Assembly (NCBI GenBank): GCA_001898625.1
Contig: MKUP01000033.1
Coordinates: forward strand, 568,684-632,683
From: Burkholderiales bacterium 67-32
Lineage (GTDB): Bacteria; Pseudomonadota; Gammaproteobacteria; Burkholderiales; Burkholderiaceae_B
Length of the DNA: 64,000 nt
Reading direction: 5' to 3'
The translations under genes and the position numbers were made by a program. The notes under the pieces were generated by a model, which was not told the origin of the DNA, ran no database searches, and saw only the letters and a program-made list of their open reading frames with translations. Position 1 is the stretch's first letter, and each line of letters begins with the position of its first letter. Below are positions 17,031 to 26,201 of this stretch, piece after piece.

Positions 17031-17798
17031 TCATCGATAGAACAGCGTGGGCGGCATCCCGAAATGCCGGCGGAACATCGCTGCGAAGGCACTCTGGCTC
17101 TGGTAGCCGTGATCGAGCGCGACGTCGACCACTTTATCACCCCGCGCCAAGCGCTCCAGCGCCGCCAGCAGGCGCACCTGCTGGCGCCAGTAGCCGAAGC
17201 GCATGCCCGTCTGCTGCTGGAACAGGCGATGCAGCGTGCGGGCCGACATGCCGGCGCCGGCGGCCCAGGCATCGACCGTGCGGCCATCGTCCGGCGCCTC
17301 GATCAGCCGCTCGCACACCGCGCGCAGGCGCGGGTCCGAGGGCAGCGGCAGGTGCAGCGGCAGCACCGGCAGCGCCCGCAGCTCGTGCAACAGCAGCCCC
17401 CGCAGGCAACTGGCCCGCGACACCGGCCCGTCGCCCGGCGGCAGGTCAATGGCGGCCAGGATCAGCTCGCGCAGCAGCGGCGGGATGCCCAGCACGCAAC
17501 TGCCCTGCGGCAACTGCGCACCCGCATCGGCCACGACGAACACGGTCCGCATCTTCACGTCGCCGCTCATGCGCACCTGGTGCGCGATCCCGGCCTCCAG
17601 CCACACGCCGCGCGTGGGCGGTACCACCCAGCGGCCGCCCTGGGCGTCGATGCACATCACGCCTTCGATGGCGTAGAGCAACTGGCCGTGGGCATGGCTG
17701 TGCGGGGCGATCACGTGCCCGTGGGGGTAGTCCGCGGCAATGGCGGTGACGGGCACGCCGGCCCGGGCCGAATCACGCAGATGGGCATCGACATCCAT
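17031..17798 (-). CDS. AraC-family regulator with N-terminal cupin domain
   Basis: 255 residues. The cupin sensor domain (IAPHSHAHGQLLYAIEG) is followed by a C-terminal double helix-turn-helix (about residues 155-255, including GMSARTLHRLFQQQTGMRFGYWRQQ and GYQSQSAFAAMFRRHFG). It is divergent from the DMT transporter gene at 17897 with about 100 bases between them, a common arrangement in which such regulators activate an exporter. The effector is unknown. Confidence 0.92.
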   Translation of the reverse strand: MDVDAHLRDSARAGVPVTAIAADYPHGHVIAPHSHAHGQLLYAIEGVMCIDAQGGRWVVPPTRGVWLEAGIAHQVRMSGDVKMRTVFVVADAGAQLPQGSCVLGIPPLLRELILAAIDLPPGDGPVSRASCLRGLLLHELRALPVLPLHLPLPSDPRLRAVCERLIEAPDDGRTVDAWAAGAGMSARTLHRLFQQQTGMRFGYWRQQVRLLAALERLARGDKVVDVALDHGYQSQSAFAAMFRRHFGMPPTLFYR

Positions 17799-17896
17799 GG
17801 AATGTCACTTTTGAGATAACTGACTTCATATTAGCGTGAGACAGCCGACCGGGTAGCGCGGAGCATGAAACTCCCTCTCTTTCCGGAGCCATTCCG

Positions 17897-18805
17897 ATGT
17901 CCCCCGCCGCGTATCTCTTTCCCTTCCTGGCCATCGTCTTCTGGGCCGGCAACGTGATCGTGTCCAAGATGGCGGCCTCCGCCATCTCGCCCACCGCCAT
18001 CACGTTCTACCGGCTGGTGCTGGCCATCGCGCTGCTGAGCCCTTTCCTCGTGCGCCCCATCTGGCGCAACCGCGACGCCATCCGGCGCCACTGGTGGCAA
18101 CTGGCCATAGGCGGCCTGTTGTCCATGGCCCTGTTCCAGGCCCTGTCCTACCGCGCCGCCGAAAGCACCACGGCCACCAACATGGCCATCGTCACGGCGC
18201 TGATCCCGCTGCTGACGGCAATCCTGAGCGCCGCGCTGCTGGGCGATGCCGTCACCCTGGGCATGGCCGTGGGCGGCGTGCTGTCGTTCGGCGGCATCCT
18301 GTACCTGGTCGGCCACGGCGACATCGGCGCGGTGCTGGCGCAGGGCGCCCACCTGGGCGACGTGCTGATGCTGTTCGCCGCGCTGGCCTACTCGCTGTAC
18401 GGCGTGCTGCTCAAGCGCTGGCGGATGGCCATCCCCGCCTGGCAATCGACCTACATGCAGGCGGCTTTCGCGCTGGTGTTCATGTTCCCGCTGTTCCTGG
18501 CCCTGCCCGCCGGCACCGCCACGCTGGACGCGAAAACGGTGCCGCTGATCGCCTACGCGGGCATCTTCTCGTCCATCATCCTGACCTTCTTCTGGATACA
18601 GGGCGTGAAGCTGCTGGGCCCCAACCGCTGCGCGATCTTCATCAACCTGCTGCCGGTGCTGACCGCGGGCCTGGCCATCGCCCTGCTGGACGAACCCATG
18701 CGCGCCTACCACGTGATCGGTGGCGGCATCAGCCTGGCCGGCGTGCTGATCGCGCAGACCGTGCAGCGGCCGCTGTTCGCGGTGCGGGCATCGCTGGCGC
18801 GGTGA
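17897..18805 (+). CDS. DMT-family (EamA) transporter
   Basis: 302 residues with ten predicted transmembrane helices in two EamA repeats (about 5-135 and 150-290), the standard drug/metabolite exporter architecture of the inner membrane. GGAG is nine bases before the ATG. It is divergent from an AraC regulator that probably controls it and converges with the phosphoesterase gene. The exported substrate cannot be predicted. Confidence 0.93.
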   Translation: MSPAAYLFPFLAIVFWAGNVIVSKMAASAISPTAITFYRLVLAIALLSPFLVRPIWRNRDAIRRHWWQLAIGGLLSMALFQALSYRAAESTTATNMAIVTALIPLLTAILSAALLGDAVTLGMAVGGVLSFGGILYLVGHGDIGAVLAQGAHLGDVLMLFAALAYSLYGVLLKRWRMAIPAWQSTYMQAAFALVFMFPLFLALPAGTATLDAKTVPLIAYAGIFSSIILTFFWIQGVKLLGPNRCAIFINLLPVLTAGLAIALLDEPMRAYHVIGGGISLAGVLIAQTVQRPLFAVRASLAR

Positions 18806-18823
18806 GGCCTCCGGGCGGCCGGG

Positions 18824-19996
18824 TCAGGCCTCGCCGTCCGGCGCGCGTACCAGGCGCAGCAAGGTGATCTCGGACGGCACGCCAAAGCGCATGGGAGGCC
18901 CCCAGTAGCCCGTGCCGCGGTTCACGTACACCCACATGCCGTCCTGGCGATGCAGCCCCGTCACGAACGGCTGTTGCAGCCGCACGAAGAAATTCCATGG
19001 CAGGAACTGCCCGCCGTGCGTATGGCCCGACAACTGGAGGTCGAAGCCCGCCGCGGCGGTGGCCGCCGCGCTGCGCGGCTGATGGGCCAGCACCACGCGG
19101 GCGCCGGCACCGGCCGGCGCGCCGTCGATCGCACGTTGCGGATCGCTGCGATGCGCCGGATCGAACTGGTGGGCGCTGTAGTCGGTAATGCCGGCCACCA
19201 CCAGTTCCTGGCCCGCATGGCGCAATACCGCGTGCTCGTTCATCAGCACCCGCATACCCATGCCGCGCAGCGCCTCCACCCAGGCGTGCGCGCCCGAGTA
19301 GTACTCATGGTTGCCGGTCACGAAGAAGGTCCCGTGGCGCGACGCCAGCTCCGCCAGGGGCCGCGCGTGCGGCGCGAGATCGGCCACGCTGCCGTCGACC
19401 AGGTCGCCGGTGATCGCCACCATGTCGGGCCGCAGCCGGTTGACCGCGTCGACGATGCGCCGTACGTAGGGCGCGCGGATGGTGGACCCGACGTGGATGT
19501 CGCTGATCTGCGCGATGGTGAATCCGTCCAGCCCGGCGGGCAGCCCCCGCAGCGGGATGTCGACGCGCACCACGCGCGCCACGCGGCGGGCGCCGACGAA
19601 GCCGGCCACCGACATCAGCAGCGAAGCCGCCACCACGAACAGGGCCGACGGGCCCGCCAGCACCGCGTGTCCGCCCCCGGTCCCGAACCACGCCAGCGCG
19701 GACGCGCCGGCCAGCACGAGGTCGCGCAGCAGCGTCAGCACGAACAGCGACGAGAACAGGCCCATGCACAGCAGCCCCAGCCAGATCGCACCCAGCAGCA
19801 GGCGTCCGGCCGAGCGGCGCCGCGCGAGCATGCTGGTGGGAATCAGGACGGCGGACGCCGCCAGCACGACGGCCAGCGCCGGCGCCAGGCCCGGCACCGC
19901 GCCCAGGTCGGGCACGAGACGCAGCCACACGTAGGCGTGCACCAGGCCGATCAAGCCGAAGAAATAGAACCGATGCAGGGCGCGTCGCTGGCTCAT
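18824..19996 (-). CDS. membrane-anchored metallophosphoesterase
   Basis: 390 residues: four transmembrane helices in the first about 140 residues, then a calcineurin-like phosphoesterase domain. All metal motifs are present: ISDIHVG, GDLVDG, GNHEYY and, near the C-terminus, GHTHGGQ. The architecture matches the YaeI/YkoQ-like phosphodiesterases that act on lipid-linked substrates such as UDP-sugar lipids. It lies just downstream of metW on the same strand (31-base gap), but a functional link to methionine synthesis is not evident. Confidence 0.9.
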   Translation of the reverse strand: MSQRRALHRFYFFGLIGLVHAYVWLRLVPDLGAVPGLAPALAVVLAASAVLIPTSMLARRRSAGRLLLGAIWLGLLCMGLFSSLFVLTLLRDLVLAGASALAWFGTGGGHAVLAGPSALFVVAASLLMSVAGFVGARRVARVVRVDIPLRGLPAGLDGFTIAQISDIHVGSTIRAPYVRRIVDAVNRLRPDMVAITGDLVDGSVADLAPHARPLAELASRHGTFFVTGNHEYYSGAHAWVEALRGMGMRVLMNEHAVLRHAGQELVVAGITDYSAHQFDPAHRSDPQRAIDGAPAGAGARVVLAHQPRSAAATAAAGFDLQLSGHTHGGQFLPWNFFVRLQQPFVTGLHRQDGMWVYVNRGTGYWGPPMRFGVPSEITLLRLVRAPDGEA

Positions 19997-20027
19997 GCCA
20001 CTTGCCGCCGGACGCGCCCGCCGGGGG

Positions 20028-20651
20028 TCACGCCGCCTTCGTCCCGCGCCCCGCCGGCGAGGCGAAGCGATACACCGCCAGCGTGCTGCGCCAGCCCGGC
20101 AGCCACGAGATCTCGTGGGCCTCGGCGAAGGTCGCGCGGGCCAGGATGCGCAGCCCGAGCTTGGCGGCCAGCGCCTCGAAGTCCTTCAGCGTGCATAGGT
20201 GGATGTTGGGCGTGTTGTACCACTGGTAGGGCATCTGGCCGGTCACGGGCATGTGTCCGCGCAGGATGGACAAACCGTGGGTCCAATGGCCGAAATTGGG
20301 GAAGGAAACGATGCCCTCGCGCCCCACCCGTGCCATTTCGAGCAGGATGCGCTCGGTGTTGTGCACGGCCTGCAGCGTCTGCGACAACACCACCGTGTCG
20401 AAGCGGCCATCCTCGAACAGCGCGAGACCGTCCTCCAGGTTCTGCTGGATGACGTTGACGCCCTTGCGCGCGCATTCGATCACGTGCTGATCGCTGATCT
20501 CGACCCCGACGATGCGGGCCTGCTGTGCGTCGCGCAAATGGGCGAGCAGCGTACCGTCGCCACAGCCCAGGTCCAGCACGCGCGAGCCGTCGGCGATCCA
20601 GCCCGCGATGCGGGCCAGGTCGGGGCGCAGGGAAGCGGCATGGCGGTTCAT
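20028..20651 (-). CDS. metW: MetW, methionine biosynthesis accessory methyltransferase-fold protein
   Basis: 207 residues with a class I SAM-dependent methyltransferase fold: [12 protein letters not shown] (motif I), VGVEISD and [11 protein letters not shown]. It matches the MetW family always found behind metX in beta- and gammaproteobacteria. Its ATG overlaps the metX stop (ATGA), so both are made together; MetW is needed for, or enhances, homoserine acyltransferase activity in related bacteria. Confidence 0.95.
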   Translation of the reverse strand: MNRHAASLRPDLARIAGWIADGSRVLDLGCGDGTLLAHLRDAQQARIVGVEISDQHVIECARKGVNVIQQNLEDGLALFEDGRFDTVVLSQTLQAVHNTERILLEMARVGREGIVSFPNFGHWTHGLSILRGHMPVTGQMPYQWYNTPNIHLCTLKDFEALAAKLGLRILARATFAEAHEISWLPGWRSTLAVYRFASPAGRGTKAA

Positions 20652-21883
20652 CGCGCGCCTCCCGCCTCGCCCAGGCCCAGTTGGCGGGCCGCTCGGTCGA
20701 AGTAGCCCCGCACCACCGAGTGGTAGCGGGCATCGTCCAGCAGGAAGGCATCGTGGCCGTGCGGCGCCTCGATTTCGGCATAGGTGACCGGCCGGCCGTT
20801 GCGCAGCAGCGCCTGCACGATCTCGCGCGAACACGAGGGCGGAAAGCGCCAGTCGGTCGTGAACGAGGTCAGCAGGAACTCGGCCTGCGCCGGCGCGAGC
20901 GACCGCGCCAGGTCGCCGCCCGCCTGCTTGGCCGGATCGAAATAATCCAGCGCCCGCGTAATCAGCAGGTAGGTGTTGGCATCGAAATACTTCGAGAACT
21001 TCTCGCCCTGGTAGCGCAGGTAGGACTCCACCTCGAATTCCACGTCGTAGCCGTAGCGGAACGCGCCGTCGGCGCCGGGCGAACGCTGCGCCCGCCCGAA
21101 CTTCTCGGCCATGTCGTCGCCGGACAGGTAGGTGATGTGGCCGATCATGCGCGCCACCGACAGGCCGTTGCGCGGCACCGTGCCATGGGCATAGAAATCG
21201 CCGCCGTGGAACTCGGGGTCGGTGATGATGGCACGCCGCGCCACTTCGTTGAACGCGATGTTCTGCGCCGACAGCCGCGGGGTGCTGGCGATGACCACGC
21301 AATGCGCCACGCGCTCGGGATAGGTGACGGCCCAGCTCAGCGCCTGCATGCCGCCCAGCGATCCGCCCATGACCGCGGCGAAGCGGGCAATGCCCAGCCG
21401 GTCGGCCACGCGGGCCTGCGCATGGACCCAGTCCTCGACCGTGACCACGGGGAACGAGGCGCCGTAGGGCCGTCCGGTACGGGGATCGATGCTGGCGGGC
21501 CCGGTGGATCCGAAGCAGGACCCCAGGTTGTTGATCCCGATCACGAAGAAGCGATCGGTGTCCAGCGGCTTGCCCGGCCCCACCATGTTGTCCCACCAGC
21601 CGAGGTCGGACGGATCGTCGGCTGACACGCCGGCCACGTGATGCGAGGCGTTCAGCGCATGGCAGACCAGCACCGCGTTGGAGCGATCGGCGTTCAGGCG
21701 GCCGTAAGTCTCGATCATGAGCGAATACGGACCGAAGGCCGTGCCGCTGGCCAATTGCAACGGCTCGTCGAACGTCATGGCCTGCGCCTGGACGACACCG
21801 ACGGAATCGGGACCGATGGGAGGGGATGCAGGGGTGTCGAGAAAGGCGGTCAACGCCTCTTCGAGATGCGAATCGGAAGACAC
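20648..21883 (-). CDS. metX: homoserine O-acyltransferase MetX
   Basis: 411-residue alpha/beta-hydrolase-fold enzyme that acylates homoserine in the first committed step of methionine synthesis. The nucleophile elbow is [10 protein letters not shown] and the catalytic His is in [10 protein letters not shown]. The acyl donor (acetyl- or succinyl-CoA) cannot be fixed from motifs read here. The start is a GTG at 21883; the next in-frame Met (MTFDEPLQL, 21778) would remove a variable N-terminus and is the main alternative. It is coupled to metW by a four-base overlap. No riboswitch-like structure was recognised upstream. Confidence 0.93.
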   Translation of the reverse strand: MSSDSHLEEALTAFLDTPASPPIGPDSVGVVQAQAMTFDEPLQLASGTAFGPYSLMIETYGRLNADRSNAVLVCHALNASHHVAGVSADDPSDLGWWDNMVGPGKPLDTDRFFVIGINNLGSCFGSTGPASIDPRTGRPYGASFPVVTVEDWVHAQARVADRLGIARFAAVMGGSLGGMQALSWAVTYPERVAHCVVIASTPRLSAQNIAFNEVARRAIITDPEFHGGDFYAHGTVPRNGLSVARMIGHITYLSGDDMAEKFGRAQRSPGADGAFRYGYDVEFEVESYLRYQGEKFSKYFDANTYLLITRALDYFDPAKQAGGDLARSLAPAQAEFLLTSFTTDWRFPPSCSREIVQALLRNGRPVTYAEIEAPHGHDAFLLDDARYHSVVRGYFDRAARQLGLGEAGGAR

Positions 21884-21979
21884 GATGGACGGAACTCTTT
21901 AGCTGGATTTATCAGGCGCCCGCAAGCGGACCAGGCAAATCGGCGCCAATGAAAGATGCGGAAGATTGTAGCACCCGCC

Positions 21980-22702
21980 CTACAACAGACCCCGCAGGAT
22001 GGCCTGGGCCACCGCCGCCTGCTTGTTGTTGACCTTGAGCTTGGCGAAGGCATTGCCCAGGTGGAAATTCACGGTGCGCTCGCTCACGCCCAGGATCTGG
22101 GCGGTCTCGCCGCCGGTCTTGCCCACCGAGGCCCAGCGCAGGCATTCCTGTTCGCGCGCCGAAAGCCGGGCGGGCGCGCGTGTCGGCTTGCGCTCGTGGC
22201 ACGGCAGCCGCAGATAGGCGTCGAGCAGCAGCGACGCGGCATGGTGGCACAGGTCGGTCAGCTGCGCATGGGCATGGCGTCCGCCGGTCGCGTCCGCGAA
22301 ACCGAACAACAGCGCGAAGCAGGCGATGGTGTCGCCGGGCCGCAGCCCGTCCGCCACCAGGAACAGCCCGCTTTGGGCCCCCAGGCGCTGCAGTTCGTCA
22401 GACGCGGGGAAGAACGGGTCGTCGTCCAGCGTCCGCCACGCGACGCGCATCTGCCCGGTGCGCCATCCGGTGGTCGCGATCAAGGGGGAGAACTCGGGCC
22501 GGAACGCCTCCCACCAGCACCTGGCGTCCTCGCACAGCCATCGCAACACGTCGCCATCGGACGTATGCTGGATGATGCCCAGCGCGTAGTGTATGGCGTC
22601 CAGCTCGGCGGCGAAATCGCTGATGACCTTGTCGATATCCGCCGGGCACGAAGCGCCGATCAACGGACGCAGCGACCGCAACACACGCGTGGCGAACCTC
22701 AC
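21980..22702 (-). CDS. LuxR-family transcriptional regulator
   Basis: 240 residues. The C-terminal GerE/LuxR helix-turn-helix is clear (LSAREQECLRWASVGKTGGE then VSERTVNFHLGNAFAKL). The N-terminal 160 residues resemble autoinducer-binding domains in length and in the Trp/Asp-containing core (WWEAF, WRTLDDDPFF), but no synthase gene is nearby, so it may be an orphan (solo) receptor. It lies 49 bases after ptsI on the same strand. Confidence 0.85.
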   Translation of the reverse strand: MRFATRVLRSLRPLIGASCPADIDKVISDFAAELDAIHYALGIIQHTSDGDVLRWLCEDARCWWEAFRPEFSPLIATTGWRTGQMRVAWRTLDDDPFFPASDELQRLGAQSGLFLVADGLRPGDTIACFALLFGFADATGGRHAHAQLTDLCHHAASLLLDAYLRLPCHERKPTRAPARLSAREQECLRWASVGKTGGETAQILGVSERTVNFHLGNAFAKLKVNNKQAAVAQAILRGLL

Positions 22703-22751
22703 GGCTTTCCGGGCCGTTTCGTGCGGGCGTATCTCCGGGACGTCATTCCAC

Positions 22752-24488
22752 CTATTGGTTCAGCAAGGACAGATCCATTTCCAGGGCACGATTCAGCACC
22801 GCCGCGACCTTGGTCCGCAGGGCATTGGAGTGGGCTTGCAGGATCTCGCGCTTGACGTCCAGCAACTGCTGCGGGTGCATGGAGAACTGCGTCAGCCCCA
22901 GCCCCAGCAGCAGCCGCGTCAGCTCGGTGTCGCCCGCCATTTCGCCACACACCGAGACCGGCTTGCCGGCCCGGGCGCCCGCGTTGATGGTGTTGGCCAC
23001 CAAGCGCAGCACCGCCGGGTGCAGCGAATCGTACAAGCTGGCCACGTCGGGATCGGCCCGGTCGATGGCCAGGGTGTACTGGATCAGGTCGTTGGTGCCG
23101 ATCGACAGGAAATCGAAGACCTCCACGAAAGGCTCGATGGCGATCGCCACCGCCGGTATCTCGACCATCGCGCCCACCAGGACGTTCTGGCCGTAGGGCT
23201 GGCCGCGCGCGTCGAGCTCCTGCCGGGCGGCGGCGATGGCCGCATAAGAGGCCCGCGCCTCGCGCAGATGCGCCACCATCGGTATCAGTATCCGCACCGG
23301 ACCGTGGGCCGAGGCGCGCAGGATGGCGCGCAACTGCGTGGCGAACAGTTCGGGGTGGGCCAGGCAGTAGCGGATCGCCCGCAGGCCCAGCGCCGGATTG
23401 GTGGCCACGGTGGCTTCGCCGTCCAGCGTCTTGTCGGCGCCGATGTCCAGCGTCCGGATGGTGACCGGGCGCCCCGCCATCGTACGCACCACCGAGGCAT
23501 AGGCCTCGTACTGCTCGTCCTCGTCGGGCAGGTCGTCGCGCCCCATGAACAGGAATTCGCTGCGGAACAACCCGATGCCCTCGGCGCCGGCATCGACCGC
23601 CGCCTGCGCCTCGTCCGGCAATTCGATGTTGGCCAGCATGGACACCACCACGCCGTCCAGCGTGATGGCCGGCACGTCGCGCAGCGTCGCCAGCGTGGCC
23701 CGCTCGCGGGCATAGTCGGCCTGGCGGGCGCGGTATTCGGCCACGACGCGCGGCGGCGGATTGACCAGCAGCACGCCGGCCTCGCCATCGACGATGACCA
23801 TGTCGCCGTCGCGCAGCAGCGTACGCGCCGCGCCCAGCGCCACCACGGCCGGCACGCCCATGCTGCGGGCGACGATGGCCGTGTGCGAGGTCGCGCCGCC
23901 CAGGTCGGTGGTGAAGGCCGCGAAGCGCGCGCCGCGCAGCTTGAGCATGTCGGCGGGCGAGATGTCGTGGGCCACGACGATGAGCGGATCGCCATGGTCG
24001 TCGATGGCCGCCCCCTTCAAGCCGCGCGGCCGCCCGTTGGCCTCGGCCAGCGCGTGCAGGATGCGCTCGATCACCTGGCGCACGTCGCCGCCCCGCTCGC
24101 GCATGTACTCGTCGTCCATCTGCGCGAACTGTTCGGCCAGGGCCTGGCCCTGCGCGGTCAGCGCCCATTCGGCGTTGTAGTGGCGGGAACGGATGATCTC
24201 CAGCGGTTCGAGCGAGATCATCGCGTCGGCCAGGATCATGCTGTGCACCTGGAGGATGGCGCCCAGTTCGCGGGGTACGTCGGGGGGAAGATGGTCGGCC
24301 AGTTGGGCCAGTTCGTCGGAAGCGGCGCGGATGGCGGCGGCCAGGCGTGCGCACTCGGCCTCCACTTCCTCTTCATCGATACGATAGTGGGATACCTCTA
24401 GAGCGGCCGCGCCGATGACCACGGCGCGGCCGATGGCATAGCCGCGCGACACCCCCAGTCCGTGCAAGGCCAGCATCGAGGTCTCCAT
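22752..24488 (-). CDS. ptsI: PTS Enzyme I (phosphoenolpyruvate-protein phosphotransferase)
   Basis: 578 residues, the standard length. The phosphorylated His is in GGATSHTAIVARSMGVPAVV, and the PEP-binding C-terminal domain contains EFLFMGRDDLPDEDEQY and GTNDLIQYTLAIDR. It transfers phosphate from PEP to HPr. It is encoded directly downstream of HPr with four bases between. No sugar permease (EIIBC) gene is seen, so this is the regulatory, incomplete PTS typical of betaproteobacteria. Confidence 0.97.
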   Translation of the reverse strand: METSMLALHGLGVSRGYAIGRAVVIGAAALEVSHYRIDEEEVEAECARLAAAIRAASDELAQLADHLPPDVPRELGAILQVHSMILADAMISLEPLEIIRSRHYNAEWALTAQGQALAEQFAQMDDEYMRERGGDVRQVIERILHALAEANGRPRGLKGAAIDDHGDPLIVVAHDISPADMLKLRGARFAAFTTDLGGATSHTAIVARSMGVPAVVALGAARTLLRDGDMVIVDGEAGVLLVNPPPRVVAEYRARQADYARERATLATLRDVPAITLDGVVVSMLANIELPDEAQAAVDAGAEGIGLFRSEFLFMGRDDLPDEDEQYEAYASVVRTMAGRPVTIRTLDIGADKTLDGEATVATNPALGLRAIRYCLAHPELFATQLRAILRASAHGPVRILIPMVAHLREARASYAAIAAARQELDARGQPYGQNVLVGAMVEIPAVAIAIEPFVEVFDFLSIGTNDLIQYTLAIDRADPDVASLYDSLHPAVLRLVANTINAGARAGKPVSVCGEMAGDTELTRLLLGLGLTQFSMHPQQLLDVKREILQAHSNALRTKVAAVLNRALEMDLSLLNQ

Positions 24489-24491
24489 AGG

Positions 24492-24761
24492 CTACTCGGC
24501 CTCGCCGAACTTCTGCTCGAACAACGCCCGGATCTGGTCCAGGGCCTCCTGGGCGTCCTCGCCCTCGGCATCGACGGTCACCTTGGTACCGATGCCCGCC
24601 GCCAGCATCATGACGCCCATGATGCTCTTGGCATTGACGCGGCGCGTGCCTCGCGCGATGTGGATTTCGCTGCGGAACCGGCTGGCGAGCTGGGTGAGCT
24701 TGGCGGAGGCCCGCGCGTGCAGGCCCAGCTTGTTGATAACGGCGATGTCGATGCTCGGCAT
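24492..24761 (-). CDS. ptsH: PTS phosphocarrier protein HPr
   Basis: 89 residues. The His15 site is in NKLGLHARASAKL and the Ser46 region in AKSIMGVMMLAAG. It relays phosphate from Enzyme I to the EIIA protein encoded just upstream. The ATG at 24761 is chosen over an in-frame TTG two codons earlier. The presence of the Ser46 motif keeps open control by an HPr kinase encoded elsewhere. Confidence 0.97.
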   Translation of the reverse strand: MPSIDIAVINKLGLHARASAKLTQLASRFRSEIHIARGTRRVNAKSIMGVMMLAAGIGTKVTVDAEGEDAQEALDQIRALFEQKFGEAE

Positions 24762-24763
24762 GG

Positions 24764-25177
24764 TCAATGGTCTTCAGGTTCGCCGTCGACGCGCAAGACG
24801 CCTTGCGTGCCGCCGGCCAGGGCGCGCTGCGCCAGATCATCAAGGGAAAGGTGGCGGTAAGGCAAGGTGCGCAGCAGCATCGGGATGTTGACGCCGGCCA
24901 GCACGGTGGTGGGCGTTCCCAGCCGCGACGCCTCGCGCGCCGCCCGGTCGGTCTGGTTGGCGGGCGTGGCGCCCACCACGTCGGTCAGTACCAGCACGCC
25001 TTCGCCGGCCGCCGCGGATTCGATGCGCTCGAGCACCGCGCGGAACATCTGGTCGGGATCCTCGTCGTTGCCGGCATCGTAGGCCAGCACGCCGGACAGT
25101 TCGCCGAAGATGTGCGATGCGCAGGAAAGAAGCGACGAAGCCAGCGGTTCGTGCGCGACGATGACGACGCCGGTCAT
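24764..25177 (-). CDS. PTS EIIA component, mannose (EIIA-Man) type
   Basis: 137-residue stand-alone EIIA of the mannose family; the phosphorylatable His is His9 (VIVAHEPLA), and the core TDVVGATPANQ is conserved. It lacks the fused EIIB found in sugar-transporting ManX. In beta-proteobacteria this free form works with HPr and EI as a phospho-relay for regulation of carbon storage. Its start overlaps the gshB stop (ATGA). Confidence 0.93.
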   Translation of the reverse strand: MTGVVIVAHEPLASSLLSCASHIFGELSGVLAYDAGNDEDPDQMFRAVLERIESAAAGEGVLVLTDVVGATPANQTDRAAREASRLGTPTTVLAGVNIPMLLRTLPYRHLSLDDLAQRALAGGTQGVLRVDGEPEDH

Positions 25178-26151
25178 GCCGATCTCGCTTCCGGCTTCGC
25201 GGCGACGGCGTCCTCGAGGGCTCGCGCGAACATCGCGCCGACATCGAAGCCGGTCTGCTCGGTGATTTCGCAGAACGTGGTCGGGCTGGTCACGTTGATC
25301 TCGGTGACGTAGTCGCCGATCACGTCCAGGCCCACCAGCAGCAGGCCCCGCGCGGCCAGCTTCGGCCCCAGTTCACGGGCGATGGCCAGGTCGCGGTCGG
25401 ACAGCGGCTGCGCCACGCCCCGGCCGCCGGCGGCCAGGTTGCCGCGGGTCTCGCCCGCCTGCGGAATGCGCGCCAGGCAATACGGCACGGGTTCGCCGCC
25501 GATCAGCAGCACCCGTTTGTCGCCTTGCAGGATCTCGGGGATGTAGCGCTGCGCCATGATGCTGCGCTGGCCGTTGTCGGTCAGCGTCTCCAGGATGGCG
25601 TTCAGGTTGGCTTCCTTGGGCGCCAGCCGGAAGATCCCGGTGCCGCCCATGCCGTCCAGCGGCTTGACGATGACGTCGTGGTATTCGTTGTGGAAGGCCC
25701 GCAGGCGGGCCATGTCGCGCGTCACCAGCGTCGGCACCGTCAGGTGCGGGAATTCGGCGATGGCCAGCTTCTCGGGGTGGTTGCGGATCGCGGCGCCGGA
25801 ATTGAACACCCGCGCGCCCTGGGCCTCGGCCCGTTCCATCAGATGGGTGGAATACACGTATTCCATGTCGAACGGAGGGTCTTTGCGCATCAGCACCGCG
25901 TCGAAGGCGGTCAGCGGCTGATCGCCCTCGGGCCCCTCCTTCCACCAGGCATGCTCGTGCGGGTCGGCATCCGGCACCAGTTCGATAGGCCGCGACGCCG
26001 TGCGGACCGTGCCGTCGATGACGTAGAGATCGCCCTGCATCGCCACGCTCAGCCGGTGGCCGCGGGCCACGAGGGCTCGCATCATCGCCACCGAGGTGTC
26101 CTTGTAGGCCTTGAGCGCGGGAAGCGGGTCAACAATGAAAAGTACGTGCAT
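25174..26151 (-). CDS. gshB: glutathione synthase
   Basis: 325-residue ATP-grasp ligase joining gamma-glutamylcysteine and glycine. It starts MHVLFIVDPLPALKAYKDTS as in the family; KPLDGMGGTGIFR (phosphate-binding loop), RYIPEIL and EINVTSPTTFCEI (Mg2+ site) are visible. It is the first gene of the gshB-EIIA-HPr-EI unit, a conserved order in Bordetella-like genomes. The ATG at 26151 is supported by homology; upstream open frame is spurious. Confidence 0.97.
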   Translation of the reverse strand: MHVLFIVDPLPALKAYKDTSVAMMRALVARGHRLSVAMQGDLYVIDGTVRTASRPIELVPDADPHEHAWWKEGPEGDQPLTAFDAVLMRKDPPFDMEYVYSTHLMERAEAQGARVFNSGAAIRNHPEKLAIAEFPHLTVPTLVTRDMARLRAFHNEYHDVIVKPLDGMGGTGIFRLAPKEANLNAILETLTDNGQRSIMAQRYIPEILQGDKRVLLIGGEPVPYCLARIPQAGETRGNLAAGGRGVAQPLSDRDLAIARELGPKLAARGLLLVGLDVIGDYVTEINVTSPTTFCEITEQTGFDVGAMFARALEDAVAAKPEARSA

Positions 26152-26201
26152 GGATGGCCTTGAATGCCCACAGGACGCGGGCGCGGAAACGAATACTGAT
26201 T

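Noticed and set aside
21884-21979. SAM or related riboswitch before metX
   Set aside because: The gap is under 100 bases and no conserved riboswitch core or matching stem pattern was seen.
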